Below are positions 21,030 through 58,764 of a stretch of 64,000 nt of DNA, one piece after another. The position numbers and the translations under genes are program-made. Under the pieces are notes generated by a model. That model saw only the letters and a program-made list of their open reading frames with translations, searched no databases and had not been told where the DNA came from. This DNA is from Sacculina carcini (taxonomy: Eukaryota; Arthropoda; Thecostraca; Sacculinidae), in assembly GCA_916048095.2 (NCBI GenBank), contig OU696570.1, forward strand, positions 10,959,816 through 11,023,815, in the 5' to 3' direction. Within the stretch, counting starts at the first letter, position 1. Every line of letters starts with the position of its first letter.

Positions 21030-21422
21030 CTGCCTGATGAATGGCGCGGCCGCGAAATCCGACCCGCCCAATTGCTTGCTTTTTATCGACTCACATAGCT
21101 TCTTCCGACGTGCATCTGTCCGTGGGCGATTGTTAGATTTGCTTTTTGAAAGTTTCACGACCAGCGACCAAAGCGTTGAAACAACGAATACAGAATATAT
21201 TTGCATTAACTTGCTCAGTAATCGTGACAAAGGCATACCCATATATTAACCACCAATTGAGACAAGGAATAAAGCGATTGTTACACCAATTAATCAACAG
21301 CAAATAAGCAGCGACAGTGTGAAATAATCCCGTAACATAGTCATACACTTTGGTTTGCGACACTTGCGTGCGTCAGAAATTCCAACCACCCATAATACGC
21401 AGTTAGGCAGCTGCACAAGGTC

Positions 21423-24400
21423 CTACGAAGCAGTGGCTTTGGCCTGGGCATCCTTGAAGTACTGGTTGAAGGCCTCTACGCCAGCCTGGTTGATCTCCGT
21501 GAACGATGGCATCTCCGATTTGCATGCGCTTAGCCACTTGCTCACGCGGGCATAATCAGACATCTCCACCAAGCCAGTGGTCTGTCGCACATTAAGAGCA
21601 CGTGAATTGAGCACAAGACAAACGAGGGATAACTTTGGTTTCAATGGAGAGCACTGTTATGCATGAACGTCCCCAATAGAAAGATTAAGCGCTAATCTTG
21701 TCAGTTGAGCCACTGCATAGAACCATGACCGGCTAGAATACCAGACGGCCATGACAGAACACTAACTAGCTCGTTTGATATTAATTCAGTCCTTATCTAA
21801 ATTTTTAGAGTTATGAGATGTAGTGAAGTTAGGAAAGTAGTGACTTAGTATATTTGTTACGTTTAGACATCAGGTAGCTTCCTCGTTGATTTTTCCCGAA
21901 GGCACAAAATACCGATGTCTGGAAGTCTTGTGATGAATCACCTCAATGGTGGAAACGGTGGCGACCAGAGCGAAGTCTGCTATGGTGAGGTGATCCGCAG
22001 CCGTGTATCCTTTGCTGCCAATGAAATCATCCAGATACTTCAGACCCTCCTTCAGCTTTTTCACCTCTTCTTCGCCAACGCAAGTCGTCTTGCCAAACAT
22101 CAAAGGATACTGAAAACACACCAGATGTCCAGGATACCAAGAGACAGTTGGTAATTATTGTTGTTGTTGTAGATTACTGCACTCAGCCTTTGGAGACTCA
22201 CGTGCAGAAAACAGTTGGTGAGTTGAAGCACACGGAGAAGGAAATGTCACAAGGCTTCTAGATTTCGTCTGTTCATTGATATATTTACAAGATAGAACAC
22301 CTGACAGACTACAGTAACTCGTCGTCATGGATCATAGGGAATCACCATGATTATGTTGCAGACGCGGATCTAGAAATTGTTTTTGGCGGCTGTCAATTAT
22401 TTTAGATTAGCATTGGTTTTTCGTCCTGCATGTTGTAGGAATATCTGTGGTACATTGCTTGTATCTAAATCACATTGCTATAATTTTTCATGATACTCAC
22501 TATTTTTATTACGTACACAAACATTTTTCACTTTCCAACACTAGACAATGTAAATAGGAGATTTAATATTGATCACCCTTCTGCCTTCCTCTACTCGCCT
22601 CTGTTTCGCAAACAACATCGCGCGGCAGTTGTACGCTTTATTCTTACTTGCACCTTCGCTACAACAAATAATTTTAATCACTAAAATATATATAAGACAG
22701 TAGAATTCCAGTTATTTTTTTCATTCTAATTATGTTAACCCGATTTTGTTGCATGTACATCGGATACCTGTATGCTCCCCGGGGTCCACATTAATCTATA
22801 TCAGTGGTTCCCAACCTTTTTCAGCTTGTTACCCAATTTAGCATCCCATATTAAGCACGTTACCCCTTTGTTACTGTACATGTTACTGTAAGCATTCACA
22901 CACACACGCACGCATGCACACACACACGCACGCATGCACACACACACGCACGCATGCACACACACACGCACGCGTGCACACACACACGCACGCGTGCACA
23001 CACAACTATATATAACACGCCATATGAGCAATACAATATCCACACAATGCAAACAATAAACATAATAAACATAATATGCTAAGTTAACATTAATCCCAAT
23101 ACAAGGTACCGCAATGTTTACTTGAATTTCAGAATTCTTAACATTTTCCTGTCACCCCTACATTACCCCCGAACAATTGCTAAATTACACCCAGGGGGTA
23201 ATTTACCCCAGGTTGGGAACCACTGATCTATATGGTCCACGTTAATCAGCTTTAATACAGCGTGTGAGTTTCACATTTGACGCCACAACTGACCACACAT
23301 TTTCCGAAGCGATCGTACAGCGTGCCCATATCGAAGTACAACCTCTGATCAACCACGGCCCTGACAACAGGGTCGGTCGGGTACAGTTTGCCAGTTTTGT
23401 CGTATTTGTTGGCCAAATAGCCAAGAATTGCACGACTGCCAAAACATGTACGTATTCCATGCTGAGTATATAATCAGTCATTCTCATTTCCTCATTTTTC
23501 TCAGACAATGCAACGCGTTTCAACAAGGCTGGCTACTGAGCAATGAATACGGCAATCGAGCTTCATAAAGCGTGCGATGACTGTTTGTGAAGAGACAAAA
23601 CAACAACAACGAATGATAACTGACAGAAAGGTCAATCAGATGAACAATGTGATTATTGCTGATGTAAACACACACGTTTCTGCCAGTCTGACAGCGCCTA
23701 ACATCAAAACACTCCACAAATACTGGTTTTTCGTGCATCATACATAAACACACAAGGTCACATAAATTGCGTAGTTGCTTGAAGCTTACGAAAACTTGCA
23801 GGTCTATATTAGTGTCTTCAAGCATCACCAACAGAAAATCACTAGATCAACAGAAAATGCCACCTCAACAAGAACTTTTGAAATTGATGAAAAACGCCGA
23901 GCATATAACTTCTTTTTATTCCTAAAATGTGTTATGTTGTTGAAATGACTGAATTTTTAAGAAGAGATTCAATGAAAAAAGAGATAAATACGATAAATAA
24001 TGCCAGCACATAATAGTGGTAAAAATGTTGGAGGCAATTTGATAGAAGAGCAAACCACTAACCTCTCCCACAAATTGAAATCGCCATCTTGAATTGTCGG
24101 AATAGTGTGTTGTGGGTTCATCTGCGAAACACAAATATTAACATGTGAAATTGCAAAGCAAAGAATCAAAAGTGTATTATAATAATTAATTTGATATTCA
24201 ATTCAATGGAATCACATATGGAAACGACAGAGACGCGTGAATAATATTCGCTTATAGTTTATTTTAGCGTGCGTATGTGTCAATGATTGCTATACGAGTT
24301 GTATTCTGGAAACAACAAAGGTGACATTAGCTTGTGTTCTGTGAATATTTATTATTGAAAGTCGATACCGTTTAAAGTTTCATTGACGCTTTCAGTGAAA

Positions 24401-24919
24401 ATGTGAAACGTTAAAGAAACCGCTCCACAACACACAAGTACAAATACACGCACATACACAAGGGCGTAGATTTGTGTCGAGGCTCGGGAGGGATGACAGC
24501 CAACATGCATTAGTGTTCAAAGTTGGCTCAGTTGGTCAATTTTATGGGACCCTCAACTATTTTCGGCCTTTTCAATTACAACACACATACTACACACACA
24601 CACATGCAATGAAAAGTATATTGCGTAAAGTATGATTTTTCGCAAATTTATGAATATTTTCATTTTTCGTGTATATTGTTATTTTTTCTATGTTGATTAT
24701 GATGGTAATACATCCAATGAACTGGACTGAGCAGAATTATCGGATGGTATAATTGCATATTCATACCCCCCAGCCAATTTGTCGGGGGTATATATGCAAT
24801 GCAAATACACACGCATGGCTTCATTTGTTTTGTTCTAGGCTTCAAGGCAAGTAAAGTACAAGTATAAGTAACAATTACATGAATCGATTGTGTACTTATA
24901 ATACAGGCATCAAGCGATG

Positions 24920-24994
<75 letters not shown>

Positions 24995-25164
24995 AGTCGC
25001 AAATTGAGCGAGTATAGAAGAACCGTGATGTATTCCGGGGTCAGATGTTCCCCCTTCCTCAGGTCGCACAGTCGCTTGTTGACCTCGAGGTCAAGTTGTT
25101 TGGCCAGCAGTTCAACGGAACGACACGGCGCGCTGGCCGGCAGGTAATGCAGATTGATACTCAT
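21423..25164 (-). CDS. glutathione S-transferase, delta/epsilon-like, 5 exons
   Basis: Exons in transcript order: 25164-25024, 24121-24063, 23435-23297, 22109-21942, 21581-21423 (TAG). They total 666 nt and 221 residues, the usual length. The N-terminal thioredoxin-like domain has the catalytic-serine region PASAPCRS (Ser11), GEHLTPEY, the cis-Pro glutathione site NPQHTIPT, and [14 protein letters not shown] across the exon 2/3 junction. The C-terminal helical domain shows [36 protein letters not shown] and VSKWLSACK. It is a cytosolic dimeric enzyme joining glutathione to electrophiles. The exon 1 donor (ACG|GTTCTT) is weak. Intron 3 holds a hAT MITE and intron 1 an R1 repeat plus a long (TG)n run. 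Confidence 0.92.
22802..23225. mobile_element. hAT MITE with intact ends in GST intron 3
   Basis: A 424-bp element with termini CAGTGGTTCCCAACCT and AGGTTGGGAACCACTG and a perfect 8-bp duplication ATCTATAT (22794-22801 and 23226-23233). It carries an internal array of about five 20-bp units like ACACACACGCACGCATGCAC (22896-23003). There is no ORF. Confidence 0.95.
24464..24802 (+). repeat. dispersed repeat family R1, copy B
   Basis: Related to 10302-10610: GTAGATTTGTGTCGAGGCTC, GCATTAGTGTTCAAAGTTGG, then TATAATTGCATATTCATACC. It differs by small indels including a CA insert. It lies in GST intron 1. Confidence 0.82.
24921..24994 (+). repeat. (TG)n microsatellite in GST intron 1
   Basis: About 72 bp of TG on the plus strand, (CA)n in the sense direction of GST. 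It begins about 30 bp downstream of the exon 1 donor. Confidence 0.95.
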
Positions 25165-26304
25165 TGCAGAGAACACCTGGATGATCAACGTGACGTGAGT
25201 GCGTGTAATAGTGATAGTCATTTATTGCCACACAACACTCAACAATTTAAACAATTTTCTCTCATTACACTCAACAAAAAACAAAATTTTCTGGCACAGT
25301 CTGTCAAGCCAGACATGGCTTCTTAACAGACACACAAAATGGTTTCTTAACAGACACACACACACACCTATACATAGCTAAACACACAGTGTGTGTGTGT
25401 GTGTGATCGAGTCAGTGTTGTGTCAGTTTGACTAAATGTGCGCTATACAAATAAACGTTAATAATAATAATATAATAATGCCATACTGACATATAATAGA
25501 CTGCGCTGTTAGTGTCACGATATTGTGCTTCACGATTTTACAGCTTCATTTCACGCAAAATACATGTACATGAAAATGAAATATATTGAAATGAATGAAA
25601 TACCAATGAAAATGAGTCCCTCGATGACTAATAAATTTGTCCAGTGAAGGATTATTAGCGGAATAGATCGTACAATAATATATGGAATAAACTACTCGTA
25701 TATATTCCACGTGATGTCGCAAATATTTGATTTATTCAAATTTATAAACTTTTGTGTCGCTAATGAATGTAAATGAAACTGATGAAGATGTGAAAACGTA
25801 AGGGTTAATTGTTTAATGGAAAGTAAAATTAATAATGTAATCAATTAATATGCTTTTGGGTTGTATATGTCATTTCTAATATAATGAATAAAATATGCAA
25901 ATATGTAAAGAAACCAAATATCTATTCAAATGAAATACAGTCGGCCCTCCAAATATTGGATTCGAAGTGAGCGAGAAAAAGTCCGCTATTTGGAGATTCG
26001 ACCGTATAGTGAGATTAGATGCAGTAAATTAGATTAGACACCTGGCAACTATTTACTGAGAACACACCGCGTGATATCAAGTGCTCAAAAATGCTCCAAC
26101 TGAGGTGTTGTCTTCCCACTGTGTGCTCACCTGATTTCAGCTCAGCACGAAAAATGCCACATCAACCAGCGTTGACAGTCGAGTGAACACGCGACAGCTT
26201 CGCAAGCCACAGCGTTGATAGTGAGAACTCGGCCTGGGGCGGTTGTTTACGCCTGCCAACGGAGGTGTGTCCTTGAAGTCGATAACACCAATTATGAACA
26301 CACA

Positions 26305-26345
<41 letters not shown>

Positions 26346-26842
26346 GACAGGCATACACCAATAACGGCGCTAGGATTTGTCTGGGGGGGGGGCTACACTG
26401 TAAATCAGGACTATTTGGGGGGCTCAGGGGGGGATGTTGACAGGTTTTTGGGGGTCTTCAGTCCCTGTAAGTGCCCCTAGACGCAGTCACTGGCATACAC
26501 ACATAATCACACACACATACACTCAGATGGGTGGGTCGGTTTGTACATAGGCATACACAATTTCAATTCGCCTAAAGCCGCAGTTGATACAGTTTTCCAT
26601 ACATATTCAAATGTGTTCTTGCGAAGGATACGCTGCTATTCCCGGAAACAAAGTCTAAGTCTTTAGTTATAGCACTCTCGTCGAGTCTTTGACCGCCTAT
26701 ACATTTTCTATATTTTCTTTTTACAAAAATCTATATTTACTCTTCATTCTTTCATGCACCTTTTCAAGTTCAATGAACTATATCATTTGAAGAGCAGCCC
26801 CTCTGAACTTCCTGAACTTCTATCTTGCAAGTTCAAAAGATC
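25165..26842. other. upstream of GST to LTR element 2, no gene seen
   Basis: AT-rich DNA with a (CA)n run at about 26297-26344 and G-rich patches (26385-26450) that resemble pieces of the GGCGGATCCAGAGGGG-type MITE family. The GST promoter and 5' UTR should lie just above 25164. Nothing coding was supported. Confidence 0.45.
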
Positions 26843-26847
26843 CAGGG

Positions 26848-27118
26848 TGTTGGGAGTTAGCTCGCAACATGCTGCGTACGCCCCTGCGCAGACTGAGCGT
26901 TGACCTGTGAAGGTCATGCGTATGTTGACTGTGTGGTAATGTATGCGCGTGTATTGATCTGTGCGTATGCGTTTGGTGTATAGACTGCGTGGATGTGAAA
27001 TATGTGTATGGGTGATTGTTCAAGTTCGTTAAGTTAGTCTGTGTCTGGTCTTGTGATCGAATACAACGTGTACTTTTTGATCGTCTTCCGTGCGTCGTTC
27101 CTTCGTAACATCCAAACA
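26848..27118 (+). repeat. 5' LTR of Gypsy element 2
   Basis: 271 bp, TGTTGGGAGTTAG to CATCCAAACA. Paired with 31372-31642. Confidence 0.93.
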
Positions 27119-27276
27119 TGGCGCAGCCGAAATTGTTTCAGAGCGAACATGTATCAGCGGCTAACGGCAAGTTTTCATGGATTGGAAAAAATCCACAGCC
27201 AACTAAGCGAGATCAGCAGACCGAAAGCTTTCATTCATGGCTTGAAAACGTCGCTGCGATGACTTTCACCTACTGA
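27118..27276 (+). pseudogene. truncated gag start of Gypsy element 2
   Basis: An ATG overlapping the LTR/PBS junction opens a 52-codon frame (MAQPKLFQSEHVSAANGKFS...) that ends TGA at 27274. It contains a SFHSWLENV segment typical of Gag N-termini. Nothing of Gag is recognisable afterwards. Confidence 0.6.
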
Positions 27277-27652
27277 GTGAATTATCATCAGCGGAGCCAG
27301 CATACCAAATGGCCGCGATGCGATCATGTTGTAGGCGTCATGCATTCGCTTTAATTGTGAATGTAGATTATTTGCTGATTCTGCAGCAACTTTTTGTTTC
27401 ACATGTGCATGTTACGAAATGTAATTGTTTAAAATTGATGACAAATGTTGTAGCATGTATTTTCCGAGTAATATCTGCGATAAACATGTGTTATGTATTG
27501 CATCATGTGTTAGGAGAACACACAATATTGCGAACATAGTCCTGTATTGTGCTAGTGCTAATATTTTGTGCATAATGGTCCATTTGTATCATTCGTGGTT
27601 AGCGCTTATTCGTTTTATGTGCATCAACCTATATGTGTATGTAGTGTAATGT

Positions 27653-27654
<2 letters not shown>

Positions 27655-27735
<81 letters not shown>
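27655..27735. repeat. (TA)n microsatellite inside Gypsy element 2
   Basis: About 80 bp of pure TA within the internal region of the element. Confidence 0.95.
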
Positions 27736-27737
<2 letters not shown>

Positions 27738-27869
27738 GTATATACATGCATATATATGTGTGTGCGTGTGTAATTGTATATATTAGTATGTATCCTTCTT
27801 TTCGATGTACGTGTTGCGCTCCAGGATACCCCTTTGAGTTTAGCCACGCGCAGCACGCTGTGCACAGAC

Positions 27870-28730
27870 CAGGGTTTGTTTGGTTTAAACCATTTGGTAA
27901 ATCATTTGGTTTAAACCATGTTTTAAACCATGGTCTAAACCAAGTGGTTTTTATTATAAAAAAAACATGTTTTTTTTAAATTGGTTTCTTGACAGAAATG
28001 ATTTTTCTCATATAGGAATGATCAACTATTTTTAGAATTAGTAAAAGAGTTCATTACTGCAGTTTTAAATCTTCATAAATATTACTTTTTGACATGATTT
28101 TAAGGGTTTGCACTATATGGGAAACATTTCTATTAACATTTTTGGTTTTTGCTGGGGAAGCATAGTAGTTGGTATTTATGAGAAATCCTAAATATTTACG
28201 ACAAAACATTTGAGTTTCTATGAAAAACACTATTTTTAGAAACCTCTGAGTTAAACAAAACTGTGTTTACTCTGAAAACAAACATGAATTAACTTCCATG
28301 GACAAAACGATTTTTAGTCATTAGGTTTTCATAAATAAGGCCACTGGGTATTTGGTTTGGACTTTGCAAACATATGTGGGTGTTTAAAATCGACTGCTTT
28401 CGCGATTGGAAGCGGTTTAAAACTTCCGTTGCCTATAGATGCTACAAGGTGAAATTCAAGATCCTGTGTGTACATTTTAATGATTATATTTTTATTCTTT
28501 TTTAAATATTTAAAAAACTCATGGTAAGTGGTACTAAAATATGTTTAACTATATATAACTAACTAACTAACTAACTATATACTAAATAGCATGGTACAAT
28601 CCTTTTTTTGATTTGTGTGTGCAAAGTGTAAAAAAACAAAATAAACCAAAATAACCAATGGCTTTTTTGTTTTTTTCTAAAAAAACATGGTTCTTGTTTT
28701 TTTTTTAAAACCCGGTTTTTTCAAACCTTG
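27870..28730. mobile_element. hAT MITE nested in Gypsy element 2
   Basis: 861 bp, from CAGGGTTTG to CAAACCTTG, flanked by a perfect 8-bp duplication GCACAGAC (27862-27869 and 28731-28738). The interior is rich in T-runs and variants of GGTTTAAACCATG and CCATGTTTTTT. There is no ORF. A related T-rich sequence occurs around 59800-61210. Confidence 0.93.
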
Positions 28731-29299
28731 GCACAGACACACGCTCTACACAGACACACGCTATGCAACCACGACGACTGCAAGTTCGTGCTATTGCCGG
28801 GGGCAGCTTCCGGTGAGATCAGCGATATTTGATATCGGTCTGAATGAGCGGGCGATATAGGCGAGTGCAGAACATTATTCGATATCGCTCGTGCAGACTG
28901 GTCATTCAGCAGCGAGACTCTTCACGCACCGCTCCTGCTCCCGCGCTGCACTAATCGCACGGCGTTTTGTCAACGCTAAATCTTGTTGTTTGACAACCTA
29001 GACTGTGCTGCAAATATACAGTGAACCCGTGCCACATTTTCTGTGCTTGCGCTATAACAAGTCAGCTTCTGACTCCTTGGTTGACTGGTTGCTATGGCTA
29101 CCAACAATGTCTCTCCGACGAGACTATAAGAGTCTTAGAAAACTTTGATATTCCAGAATCACACATCAACGACGTCACATATATCATAGACATGCTGGGA
29201 AAATATGTACAAGGGTGCGTGAGCTTGTTTGTACGTGTGTCCGATCGTCCTGTTCTGTTATGTCTGTACTTGTAAATACAGTCGGTCCAAAGCTCTCAC

Positions 29300-31342
29300 G
29301 TTATCAACTTGTGTTGTTCCGTGGCAACCCAAACGCCACAGCAGTCAATTAAATTTGCTGGACACGTGATAACCAGGACCGGGTACCATCTGGACTCTGA
29401 TTTATGTCGCGTAATTGCAGAATTTCCAACACCGCACAACATATCTGAATTACGATCGTTTTTCGGCATGGTCAATCAGATATCATCATTTTCAAATGTT
29501 GTTGCACAAATGTTGCAGCCAATGCGGTCACTAATGAGTGTCAAAAATGAATTTTTCAGGTCGACAGAACACGATCAAGAGTTTCAGAAAGCGAAGAAAT
29601 TTCTCTCATCAAAAGCAACCCTGTCATATTACGACCCTAAGAAGCCAACTAACCTGACAACAGACGCAAGTCGATTGAACGGCATTGCTTTCGTGCTCAC
29701 GCAACAACAATCAGATGGGACATGAAAACCCGTTCAAGCGGGCTCAAGATTCCTCACTGACACCGAATCAAGATATGCAGTCATTGAACTCGAGGAGCTG
29801 GCGATAGCATGGGGTTAGCGAAAATGCCGTACATTTTTACTTGGTCGTGATACGTTTACAATTATTGTTGATCAATTATTGTCGTTCCGATTTTCACCAG
29901 AAAACGTCTGGACGAGATTGAAAATCCCCGTTTACAGAGAATCCGAATGAAGACAATGGAATACAGTTTCAAGATCGTCTGGTGTAAAGGATCTGAAAAC
30001 GTCACAGCAGATGCATTATCGAGATCGCCAATAGAATCGCCAAAACAAGAAGACGACCTGGCAGAAGCCGACAATGAAGTGTCAGTGAGCACGCTTTATA
30101 CACAATAAGCGAAAAAGGAACATTTCAACTTGAGACTACAACGGTTGAAAGAAGTATCAGACTCAGACCACGAGCTAAGAGTCCTGAACAAATATATACT
30201 GCAAGGATTTCCTTCTGCAAAAAGCGCGTTACCTGATGTGATCAAACCGTACTGGCCAAAACATGCCTAACTTTCTGTCGACGATGGCATGATTGTATGT
30301 GGTTGTCGCCTCGTCATTCCACGGTCAATGAGACGGGAAATGCTGAAGCTTCTACACGAAGGTCATCAAGGTCAGAAAAGAGTGAAAGCGCGCGCTCGTC
30401 GCATCCTCTATTGGCCAGGTATGGACCGTGAGATCGAAAACATCACGAAGGAATGCCGGAAATGTCAGGATACGTTGCCAGCACAACAAAAAGAAACGTA
30501 CATTACGCATTTGAATCGCCCATTTGAAATAATATCAGCGGATCTACTCGTTATGGACAACCGTAGCCAATTTGGGTGCTGATACTACTGCTGAAAATGT
30601 TATACGCAGATGCCAGGATATTTTCTGCATCAACGGAGTGCCTAATATTTGGTATAGTGATGGTGGATCTCAGTTCACATCTCATAAGTTTCGCCAGTTT
30701 CTTTTGCGATGGGGGGTAGAACAGAGAACGTCTTCGCCAGGCTACCCACAATCGAACGGAAAAGCCGAGTCAGCAGTCAAAAGTGTAAAGATGGTTGCCA
30801 AGTGCTGGTATCCACAAGCAAAGGCACCCAACAGTGAGTCATTCTCCAGAGCCTTGCTCCATTACAGAAATACTCCTGGACCAAACGGATTGTCACCAGT
30901 TAAAAAAAAATATGGACGACCGATCCAGGACACCATTCCGGCGTATAGTCGTGCGTTCGACAAGAAGTGGCAGAAGATCAACCTGGATATCGACCGCAAC
31001 CGGAATGACAAACTTCAACAAAAGTCACAGAAGAGATATGAGCAGGACGCCAAAGACTTGAACCCTCTAAGAATAGGAAATTGTGTTGTTGTTAGGGATC
31101 CTATCACGAAGCTGTGGTCAAACTATGGTGTCATATCTGGCATAGCCTCACACCGCAGATACCTCGAAATAGAAGATTCCTCAGAAAAAGATTCGCTCAC
31201 GCATCTTCCTTTAAGCACGACAATGAGAAGGAAGGAAATGTGGAAACTGCCTTGGATCGACAAGAACCGCGCGATCACCGTCCAGTGGCTGAGCCTCCAC
31301 TCAGAAGGTCGGGAAGAATTCGTCGTTGGCCTGCGCGGTTAA
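29300..31342 (+). pseudogene. broken Pol (RT end, RNase H, integrase) of Gypsy element 2
   Basis: Pieces in several frames. About 29336-29725 has the RT thumb/RNase H start (ELRSFFGMVNQISSF, LTTDASRLNGIAFVL). About 29880-30110 has the RNase H end (FKIVWCKGSENVTADALSR) and a stop. 30289-30582 has the integrase zinc region (HEGHQGQKRVKARARRILYW...KECRKCQ). 30572-31342 has the integrase core end (WYSDGGSQFTSHKF, PGYPQSNGKAESAVKSVKM) and the C-terminal tail. Stops and frame changes separate them, so it cannot be expressed as one protein. Confidence 0.88.
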
Positions 31343-31371
31343 TAGAAGAAATTTAAATTTCGATGGGGAGG

Positions 31372-31642
31372 TGTTGGGAGTTAGCTCGCAACATGCTGCG
31401 TACGCCCCTGCGCAGACTGAGCATTGACCTGTGAAGGTCATGCGTATGATGACTGTGTGGTGATGTATGCGCGTGTGCTGACCTGTGCGTGTGCGTTTGG
31501 TGTATAGACTGCGTGGATGTGAAATATGTGTATGAGTGATTGTTCAAGTTCGTTAAGTTAGTCTGTGTCTGGTCTTGTGATCGAATACAATGTGTACTTT
31601 GAGATCGTCTTCCGTGCGTCGTTCCTTCGTGACGTCCAAGCA
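31372..31642 (+). repeat. 3' LTR of Gypsy element 2
   Basis: 271 bp, TGTTGGGAGTTAG to CGTCCAAGCA, followed by the duplication CAGGG. Confidence 0.93.
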
Positions 31643-31647
31643 CAGGG

Positions 31648-32166
31648 CACTTGATATAATGTTGAAAGTATCCAGGTTCTTACTGGCACACCGCAGGTCC
31701 GGCCGCCACACACGGGTTATCTCGCAGTCACGCAACCAGCAGACAGAAAACTGAACGACTGTAAGCGCACTCTAAACCGCCTTGCGGCAAATGGGCAATA
31801 TCTTTGAGAGACGAACCCAACCGTTTCACCTCGCCGAAACAAGCAATAAAACGCACTGTATATTGCAATGACAAGCCGTTCAACGCAACATACACTCACA
31901 CACAAGGCCAAATAAAACGACGACCAATGCCGACAAATAACACAACAGCACAAGCCAATATGCAATCAATGAACGTTTGGTGGTCGATACAAAAACAGTG
32001 ATGAAATGAAGCTGCACCTGAACCACACTATACAACAACGCTAAAACAGCACACACACACACACACAAACTCAGCGACTCACAGACAGACAGACTCAGTG
32101 GCTGACAGACCGACAGACTCAGTGGCTGACAGACCGACAGACTCAGTGGCTGACAGACAGACAGAC
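31648..32166. other. 3' flank of the CEP350-like gene
   Basis: About 0.5 kb with no gene. It probably contains the 3' UTR of the minus-strand gene and, toward its right end, the short tandem array described separately. Confidence 0.5.

Positions 32167-32182
<16 letters not shown>
32075..32182. repeat. 24-bp tandem repeat overlapping the CEP350-like stop codon
   Basis: About four copies of a unit like GACAGACTCAGTGGCTGACA. The minus-strand stop codon (plus 32167-32169) lies inside the last unit, so the final residues (LSVSH) are encoded by the repeat. Confidence 0.85.
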
Positions 32183-57007
<24,825 letters not shown>

Positions 57008-58764
57008 CTATGTCAACGCATCATTGGACGGGCAGAAACGCACGCGACCAGCAGCGCTGGACACGGTGTGGGCGCGTGCCAGCTCGTTGATCACATGACC
57101 ACTGACAGTAGCGGTATCACCACAGTGCATCACGTCGCTGCACAGGCGTCAACAACACCACCACCACCCACATGAATGAACGCACGCACACACACGCCCA
57201 AGAACATACATAGAATAGAAGAACAAGACACAAAGAATACTAGCACGGCCATCTCAAGCTGTGTATCATTCACTGAAATAACACACATACTATGAATGCC
57301 GTAATGATCCCTAGTGCAGATTGTGATAGAGTTAAACAAGTACGATAAGGTGTGTTCCACAACGACATATATTATAAAGTAGCGCATAAAAGTACCGGAA
57401 GTCCACAGGAGACCAAAAAGGTGCTCTTAATTGCGTTTTCCAAAGTCGTACCTCTATTATAAGTTGCTATATTTCAATGGGGGGCCCAATTATTGCCTTC
57501 GGGGGGCACAAGACCTTGCAACGGATTTGAATCGTAGAAATTGACATTGAGCTTTTCTCGCGTACGAAAAAAGATAATAATTTTCAGGGAGTTTATGAAA
57601 ACTGAGATAGCTTTGGAACATGTAACGATCTTCATACAAGGCACTCGTAAAGATGCCGACTTCAACGCGAGGGAAATTATATAAATCCGCCATGCTGCAG
57701 TGTACTGGTGTTTCCGACTGATCCAGCTCTGATCCGTGTTTCTGGATCTCCAAAGTTAATCCGTGATCAACTTTGGAGATCTTGTTTCCCATCCTATCTC
57801 TACGTGGATAATTGCATAAATTTGAGCTGTACTCATATTTCTATGTATTTGTATCATAATCCACTTGACGACATATAGATAAATGCCAACCGATGAAATA
57901 TCTCATATCTACCTGTGACAAACATTTCGTCACCGACATGAATATCGGAATAAAAACCCTGCAAGATATTCTATTATGCTTGAATTTGTCAGTTTGTCTT
58001 CCATGTGTTCACCGCAAATTCAAGTTCAAGAATAAAAGACATAACTGCATCTCACTGTGCAATGTCACAAAACAACGACAAAACAATAGTATATACTGTG
58101 ATATTGATTGTAATTGTCGAACATGCACATGATGACGCTAAGGAGACAGTCGCAACAACTTCACAACGACTCATATCGGGCGAGAACTACGGCCAGTCTC
58201 TTGCAGTCCAGGTCAGAACCAGTTCAACGGTTAGACCCGGGCCTTTAGAACCAGAACCAGTTCTACACAGCCAAAACCAGTGCGAAAATAGTGTCAGAAC
58301 CAGTCCTAGAAAACCAGACTCAGTCCTAGTGTCAGAGCAAGGCTGACGCTTGACACATGCATGCAAGAAAAAAACAGCTCAGGCTAGCTTTTGCAACGGC
58401 AAAGAAACCGCAGCCGTACAGCAAAACAACAAAATCCACCACACAGCAAAATGCGCAGTACATGCGCCAAACAACACACGTGCACGGCAAAACACATGAC
58501 TACACCCACACACCGCCTAAAATTAGAAAACAGAAGACTCGACAAACAACTCGCATGCACAGTATTTGCGCATCAGCCTTATGTCCGCATGGCAAACAAT
58601 ACTGTATTCGAATAGTAAATATTAAATCAAAATCAATGCGTACAAAATATTGTTTTGCCGCACGCTTCAGACACCTGTATTTGTGCAATTATAATTGGTC
58701 GATTTTGCAGACTCAGAAATCCGGTCGGACCGCAGAAATTTAACCTGAATCTCCATATAGACTC
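57008..58764. other. region upstream of the first recognised CEP350-like exon
   Basis: A GC-rich open frame at about 57008-57129 on the minus strand (HVINELARAHTVSSAAGRVR) ends in a TAG that also serves as the inferred acceptor; it may be an earlier exon or chance. At 58200-58340 there are degenerate copies of CAGAACCAGTTC. No other gene was recognised. Confidence 0.4.

Larger units (their letters stand above)
26848..31642 (+). mobile_element. second Gypsy-type LTR retrotransposon, old and gutted
   Basis: 4,795 bp with 271-bp LTRs (26848-27118 and 31372-31642) starting TG and ending CA, and a perfect 5-bp duplication CAGGG (26843-26847, 31643-31647). The LTRs differ at about 14 of 271 positions, so it is older than the NELFB element. 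The primer-binding site TGGCGCAGCCG (27119-27129) abuts the 5' LTR and a purine tract GGGGAGG abuts the 3' LTR. Gag stops after 52 codons, protease and the RT core are absent, and RNase H/integrase are broken. A (TA)n tract and a hAT MITE sit inside. It is non-autonomous. Confidence 0.95.

Noticed and set aside
22896..23003. CRISPR-like array of 20-bp units
   Set aside because: No spacers between units and located inside a hAT MITE of a eukaryote; it is a microsatellite-derived tandem repeat. The same applies to 2484-2891 and 32075-32182.
57490..57792. Minus-strand 100-codon frame (MGNKISKVDHGLTLEIQKHG...)
   Set aside because: No recognisable domain, AT-rich codons, no splice context; could be chance.
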